Shown: positions 57,101 to 61,604 of the stretch, one piece after another
Position numbering within the stretch: position 1 is the stretch's first letter
Layout of the letters: the number at the start of each line of letters is the position of its first letter
Source: Nemertoderma westbladi
Lineage: Eukaryota > Xenacoelomorpha > Nemertodermatida > Nemertodermatidae
NCBI GenBank assembly: GCA_032718475.1
Contig: JAUCBJ010005395.1
Span: 1 to 61,604, forward strand
Reading direction: 5' to 3'
DNA length: 61,604 bases
Notes under the pieces: model-generated
What the model was told of the DNA's origin: nothing
What the model saw: the letters and a program-made list of their open reading frames with translations, nothing else
Databases searched by the model: none
Program-made: the position numbers and the translations under genes

Positions 57101-60100
57101 TTAGTGGTGGTTGGGAGAGGATTAGTGGTGGTTGGGAGAGGATTAGTGGTGGTTGGGAGAGGATTAGTGGTGGTTGGGAGAGGATTAGTGGTGGTTGGGA
57201 GAGGATTAGTGGTGGTTGGGAGAGGATTAGTGGTGGTTGGGAGAGGATTAGTGGTGGTTGGGAGAGGATTAGTGGTGGTTGGGAGAGGATTAGTGGTGGT
57301 TGGGAGAGGATTAGTGGTGGTTGGGAGAGGATTAGTGGTGGTTGGGAGAGGATTAGTGGTGGTTGGGAGAGGATTAGTGGTGGTTGGGAGAGGATTAGTG
57401 GTGGTTGGGAGAGGATTAGTGGTGGTTGGGAGAGGATTAGTGGTGGTTGGGAGAGGATTAGTGGTGGTTGGGAGAGGATTAGTGGTGGTTGGGAGAGGAT
57501 TAGTGGTGGTTGGGAGAGGATTAGTGGTGGTTGGGAGAGGATTAGTGGTGGTTGGGAGAGGATTAGTGGTGGTTGGGAGAGGATTAGTGGTGGTTGGGAG
57601 AGGATTAGTGGTGGTTGGGAGAGGATTAGTGGTGGTTGGGAGAGGATTAGTGGTGGTTGGGAGAGGATTAGTGGTGGTTGGGAGAGGATTAGTGGTGGTT
57701 GGGAGAGGATTAGTGGTGGTTGGGAGAGGATTAGTGGTGGTTGGGAGAGGATTAGTGGTGGTTGGGAGAGGATTAGTGGTGGTTGGGAGAGGATTAGTGG
57801 TGGTTGGGAGAGGATTAGTGGTGGTTGGGAGAGGATTAGTGGTGGTTGGGAGAGGATTAGTGGTGGTTGGGAGAGGTGTGGTGGTGGGAGGGTTGTGGTG
57901 GTTGGGAGAGGATTAGTGGTGGTTGGGAGAGGATTAGTGGTGGTTGGGAGAGGATTAGTGGTGGTTGGGAGAGGATTAGTGGTGGTTGGGAGAGGATTAG
58001 TGGTGGTTGGGAGAGGATTAGTGGTGGTTGGGAGAGGATTAGTGGTGGTTGGGAGAGGATTAGTGGTGGTTGGGAGAGGATTAGTGGTGGTTGGGAGAGG
58101 ATTAGTGGTGGTTGGGAGAGGATTAGTGGTGGTTGGGAGAGGATTAGTGGTGGTTGGGAGAGGATTAGTGGTGGTTGGGAGAGGATTAGTGGTGGTTGGG
58201 AGAGGATTAGTGGTGGTTGGGAGAGGATTAGTGGTGGTTGGGAGAGGATTAGTGGTGGTTGGGAGAGGATTAGTGGTGGTTGGGAGAGGATTAGTGGTGG
58301 TTGGGAGAGGATTAGTGGTGGTTGGGAGAGGATTAGTGGTGGTTGGGAGAGGATTAGTGGTGGTTGGGAGAGGATTAGTGGTGGTTGGGAGAGGATTAGT
58401 GGTGGTTGGGAGAGGATTAGTGGTGGTTGGGAGAGGATTAGTGGTGGTTGGGAGAGGATTAGTGGTGGTTGGGAGAGGATTAGTGGTGGTTGGGAGAGGA
58501 TTAGTGGTGGTTGGGAGAGGATTAGTGGTGGTTGGGAGAGGATTAGTGGTGGTTGGGAGAGGATTAGTGGTGGTTGGGAGAGGATTAGTGGTGGTTGGGA
58601 GAGGATTAGTGGTGGTTGGGAGAGGATTAGTGGTGGTTGGGAGAGGATTAGTGGTGGTTGGGAGAGGATTAGTGGTGGTTGGGAGAGGATTAGTGGTGGT
58701 TGGGAGAGGATTAGTGGTGGTTGGGAGAGGATTAGTGGTGGTTGGGAGAGGATTAGTGGTGGTTGGGAGAGGATTAGTGGTGGTTGGGAGAGGATTAGTG
58801 GTGGTTGGGAGAGGATTAGTGGTGGTTGGGAGAGGATTAGTGGTGGTTGGGAGAGGATTAGTGGTGGTTGGGAGAGGATTAGTGGTGGTTGGGAGAGGAT
58901 TAGTGGTGGTTGGGAGAGGATTAGTGGTGGTTGGGAGAGGATTAGTGGTGGTTGGGAGAGGATTAGTGGTGGTTGGGAGAGGATTAGTGGTGGTTGGGAG
59001 AGGATTAGTGGTGGTTGGGAGAGGATTAGTGGTGGTTGGGAGAGGATTAGTGGTGGTTGGGAGAGGATTAGTGGTGGTTGGGAGAGGATTAGTGGTGGTT
59101 GGGAGAGGATTAGTGGTGGTTGGGAGAGGATTAGTGGTGGTTGGGAGAGGATTAGTGGTGGTTGGGAGAGGATTAGTGGTGGTTGGGAGAGGATTAGTGG
59201 TGGTTGGGAGAGGATTAGTGGTGGTTGGGAGAGGATTAGTGGTGGTTGGGAGAGGATTAGTGGTGGTTGGGAGAGGATTAGTGGTGGTTGGGAGAGGATT
59301 AGTGGTGGTTGGGAGAGGATTAGTGGTGGTTGGGAGAGGATTAGTGGTGGTTGGGAGAGGATTAGTGGTGGTTGGGAGAGGATTAGTGGTGGTTGGGAGA
59401 GGATTAGTGGTGGTTGGGAGAGGATTAGTGGTGGTTGGGAGAGGATTAGTGGTGGTTGGGAGAGGATTAGTGGTGGTTGGGAGAGGATTAGTGGTGGTTG
59501 GGAGAGGATTAGTGGTGGTTGGGAGAGGATTAGTGGTGGTTGGGAGAGGATTAGTGGTGGTTGGGAGAGGATTAGTGGTGGTTGGGAGAGGATTAGTGGT
59601 GGTTGGGAGAGGATTAGTGGTGGTTGGGAGAGGATTAGTGGTGGTTGGGAGAGGATTAGTGGTGGTTGGGAGAGGATTAGTGGTGGTTGGGAGAGGATTA
59701 GTGGTGGTTGGGAGAGGATTAGTGGTGGTTGGGAGAGGATTAGTGGTGGTTGGGAGAGGATTAGTGGTGGTTGGGAGAGGATTAGTGGTGGTTGGGAGAG
59801 GATTAGTGGTGGTTGGGAGAGGATTAGTGGTGGTTGGGAGAGGATTAGTGGTGGTTGGGAGAGGATTAGTGGTGGTTGGGAGAGGATTAGTGGTGGTTGG
59901 GAGAGGATTAGTGGTGGTTGGGAGAGGATTAGTGGTGGTTGGGAGAGGATTAGTGGTGGTTGGGAGAGGATTAGTGGTGGTTGGGAGAGGATTAGTGGTG
60001 GTTGGGAGAGGATTAGTGGTGGTTGGGAGAGGATTAGTGGTGGTTGGGAGAGGATTAGTGGTGGTTGGGAGAGGATTAGTGGTGGTTGGGAGAGGATTAG

Positions 60101-60489
60101 TGGTGGTTGGGAGAGGATTAGTGGTGGTTGGGAGAGGATTAGTGGTGGTTGGGAGAGGATTAGTGGTGGTTGGGAGAGGATTAGTGGTGGTTGGGAGAGG
60201 ATTAGTGGTGGTTGGGAGAGGATTAGTGGTGGTTGGGAGAGGATTAGTGGTGGTTGGGAGAGGATTAGTGGTGGTTGGGAGAGGATTAGTGGTGGTTGGG
60301 AGAGGATTAGTGGTGGTTGGGAGAGGATTAGTGGTGGTTGGGAGAGGATTAGTGGTGGTTGGGAGAGGATTAGTGGTGGTTGGGAGAGGATTAGTGGTGG
60401 TTGGGAGATGGATTAGTTGTGGTTGGGAGAGGATTAGTGGTGGTTGGGAGAGGATTAGTGGTGGTTGGGAGAGGATTAGTGGTGGTTCG
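54131..60489 (+). repeat. 21-bp minisatellite seeded on the OSCP1 stop codon (about 300 units)
   Basis: The unit TGGTGGTTGGGAGAGGATTA(G) repeats almost without change for 6.4 kb. Its GGGAGAGGATTAG part is the end of the OSCP1 coding region (stop at 54144-54146). In the OSCP1 frame each unit reads WWLGED-stop. Rare variants are 18-bp units near 54335, 54420 and 54438, a scrambled patch at 57874-57900, and three changes at the far end (60408-60490). If transcribed as the 3' UTR it would be G-rich. Confidence 0.97.
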
Positions 60490-61074
60490 GATGATTTGTG
60501 CAATCCAGAACATAACTACTTATTTTTGTACCTTTTAATGTTAATATTTTTATGATTTTGTTTTTCTCTTTCTCTGTATTAGTATAATTACTTTGTAACA
60601 TTTGGTATCGACGCAGGTTTGTGTATATCAGGTTTCTGAGACGAGCGATGTTTGTGTGTGAACAAATAGCTGTTGTATTCCATAAACAATTAATTGTGCT
60701 TAAACGTTTGAACTGGTGTCTTTTTTGTACCTTTTTAACCCGTTTTGTATTATCGTTGTTTTATTTTCACGGTAGGTAAATAATTTATTGATTTAAATTG
60801 TGTTTGAATAAGTAACTCTGTTAATCGTTAATGTTTTTAATTGAATCTGTATTTTCATGTATTAATTAATATTAGTTGATTGTATTTTGCCGCCAAATTA
60901 AAAAATACTCACAAAAAGCAAATATATTCCCTCCATATTCCCTCCCCACTGCATACCGTAAAAGACCTTTAATCTTCCAATTATTTGTATTTGTGCTCTT
61001 TAATCTCAATTTATTTTACCCAGTTGTTTGTACTTAAAGTAGTCTGGAATTAAATCTGTAAAATATGTTCGGAT
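60490..61074. other. Convergent 3' flanks of OSCP1 and the GPCR
   Basis: AATAAA on the minus strand at 61015-61010 is a good polyadenylation signal for the GPCR, 60 bases past its stop. No clear plus-strand signal for OSCP1 was found. Confidence 0.45.
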
Positions 61075-61350
61075 TTATAATCGTCCGCATTTGATCATCT
61101 TCTTAAATGTTTGTCTGAATGTCGGTGCCGCAATAATATATAGAAAGAAGTTGATGCAGCTGTTTATACTGAGAGCAGATTCTCCAATAACTCTGTAAAG
61201 GTAGTTTAGTGCGAACATTTCGGGTGTAAGAGAGGTGCGAGTGCCCAGGGTAACGAATGCAACAGTCGTCGAGATTAGGATGAGGAAACAGGTACATACC
61301 AAACACAACATTACTGTTATACCTGTGTCGCTGCAATTCGCATGTTGTTT
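61075..61350 (-). CDS. Class A (rhodopsin-like) GPCR, last exon, partial gene
   Basis: The exon follows acceptor TTTTTACAG and is 276 bp including TAA at 61077-61075. It encodes the sixth membrane segment (LCLVCTCFLILISTTVAFV), an extracellular loop, and the seventh segment with NSCINFFLY, the counterpart of NPxxY. Helix 8-like APTFRQTFKKMIKC follows. This layout fits neuropeptide receptors such as the FMRFamide-like group, but ligand class cannot be read from one exon. Earlier exons should lie beyond the right edge of the window. The short C-terminus ends in CGRL. Confidence 0.8.
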   Translation of the reverse strand, partial: KQHANCSDTGITVMLCLVCTCFLILISTTVAFVTLGTRTSLTPEMFALNYLYRVIGESALSINSCINFFLYIIAAPTFRQTFKKMIKCGRL

Positions 61351-61604
61351 CTGTAAAAATACAATAAATATACACCATGTCCTGGAATATGGTGTTTTTA
61401 TTCAGGTATATGCCCCCCCCCACAAAATTTTTTTTTTCTATAAATCTAAATGAGATTGCATGAAATTTGAAACATAGTTAGTTTTACCTCCCTCCTCCTT
61501 AGTGGGTGAGCTAGAATTTTTGTTTTCGCTTTTATTGTTTAGCTATAAGCGTTTGAAAAAGGTGTCTCCGACGACATTGCACCAGGTAAACTACAATTAT
61601 TCTT
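61351..61604. other. GPCR intron, partial
   Basis: AT-rich sequence upstream of the last GPCR exon, running off the window; a C run occurs near 61412. Confidence 0.5.

Noticed and set aside
12835-60489. Assembly artefact as the explanation of the arrays
   Set aside because: Units vary in an ordered way and flanks are unique, and the splice-junction match would not arise from misassembly; exact copy numbers, however, may be wrong.
54440-60503. Very long open frames (849 to 2022 codons) on both strands of the 21-bp array
   Set aside because: They are the automatic result of a repeat unit divisible by three without a stop in those frames; composition is a pure heptad and nothing resembles a protein family.

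Overview
The window is nuclear DNA of an intron-bearing animal, most likely a marine invertebrate; the exact group cannot be fixed from the sequence. The evidence is GT-AG introns with clean phases, animal gene families (an SLC36/AVT3-like amino-acid transporter, DHRS7, OSCP1, NDUFB5, a class A GPCR), L2/CR1- and RTE-like LINE remnants, tRNA-derived SINEs, hAT-like MITEs and one intact tRNA-Cys. There is no sign of operons or other bacterial architecture. About a third of the window (roughly 22 kb) is minisatellite.

Layout. 0-1.7 kb: a Gag-like double zinc-knuckle reading frame broken once by TGA. 3.2-4.3 kb: a nonautonomous DNA element with 27-bp inverted ends and CTACGCGTAG subterminal palindromes. 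4.7-5.4 kb: intronless NDUFB5 (+). 6.1-6.9 kb: a two-exon gene for a small secreted cysteine-rich peptide (-). 7.3-8.2 kb: a decayed LINE. 9.24-9.40 kb: a small repeat with two hammerhead-ribozyme-like cores. 11.6-37.0 kb: one nine-exon transporter gene (-), which I could assemble in frame from start to stop (525 residues). 39.7 kb: tRNA-Cys(GCA). 40-44 and 51-52 kb: RTE-like LINE fragments. 46.0-47.0 kb: intronless DHRS7 (-). 53.0-54.1 kb: intronless OSCP1 (+), with RFX X-box-like sites upstream and a 6.4-kb 21-bp minisatellite starting in its last codons. 61.1-61.4 kb: the last exon of a class A GPCR (-), convergent with OSCP1.

The main result concerns the minisatellites. They are not placed at random. 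In the transporter gene each intronic array is made of copies of the exon-intron junction it touches. Intron 5 carries about 170 copies of the exon 6 splice acceptor (branch-point-like CTAAC, pyrimidine tract, CAG, first exon bases). Intron 7 carries about 106 copies of the exon 7 donor (last 20 exon bases plus first 20 intron bases). Intron 2 carries about 90 copies of the exon 2 donor, split by a LINE that itself holds a hAT-like insertion. A fourth array begins just after the transporter stop codon, and a fifth repeats the OSCP1 stop codon region about 300 times. All splice-site copies lie in the transcribed orientation, so the pre-mRNA should present hundreds of candidate splice sites. I propose gene-junction-seeded minisatellites as a common process here; the junction identities are read directly from the sequence, while the mechanism and any splicing effect are inference.
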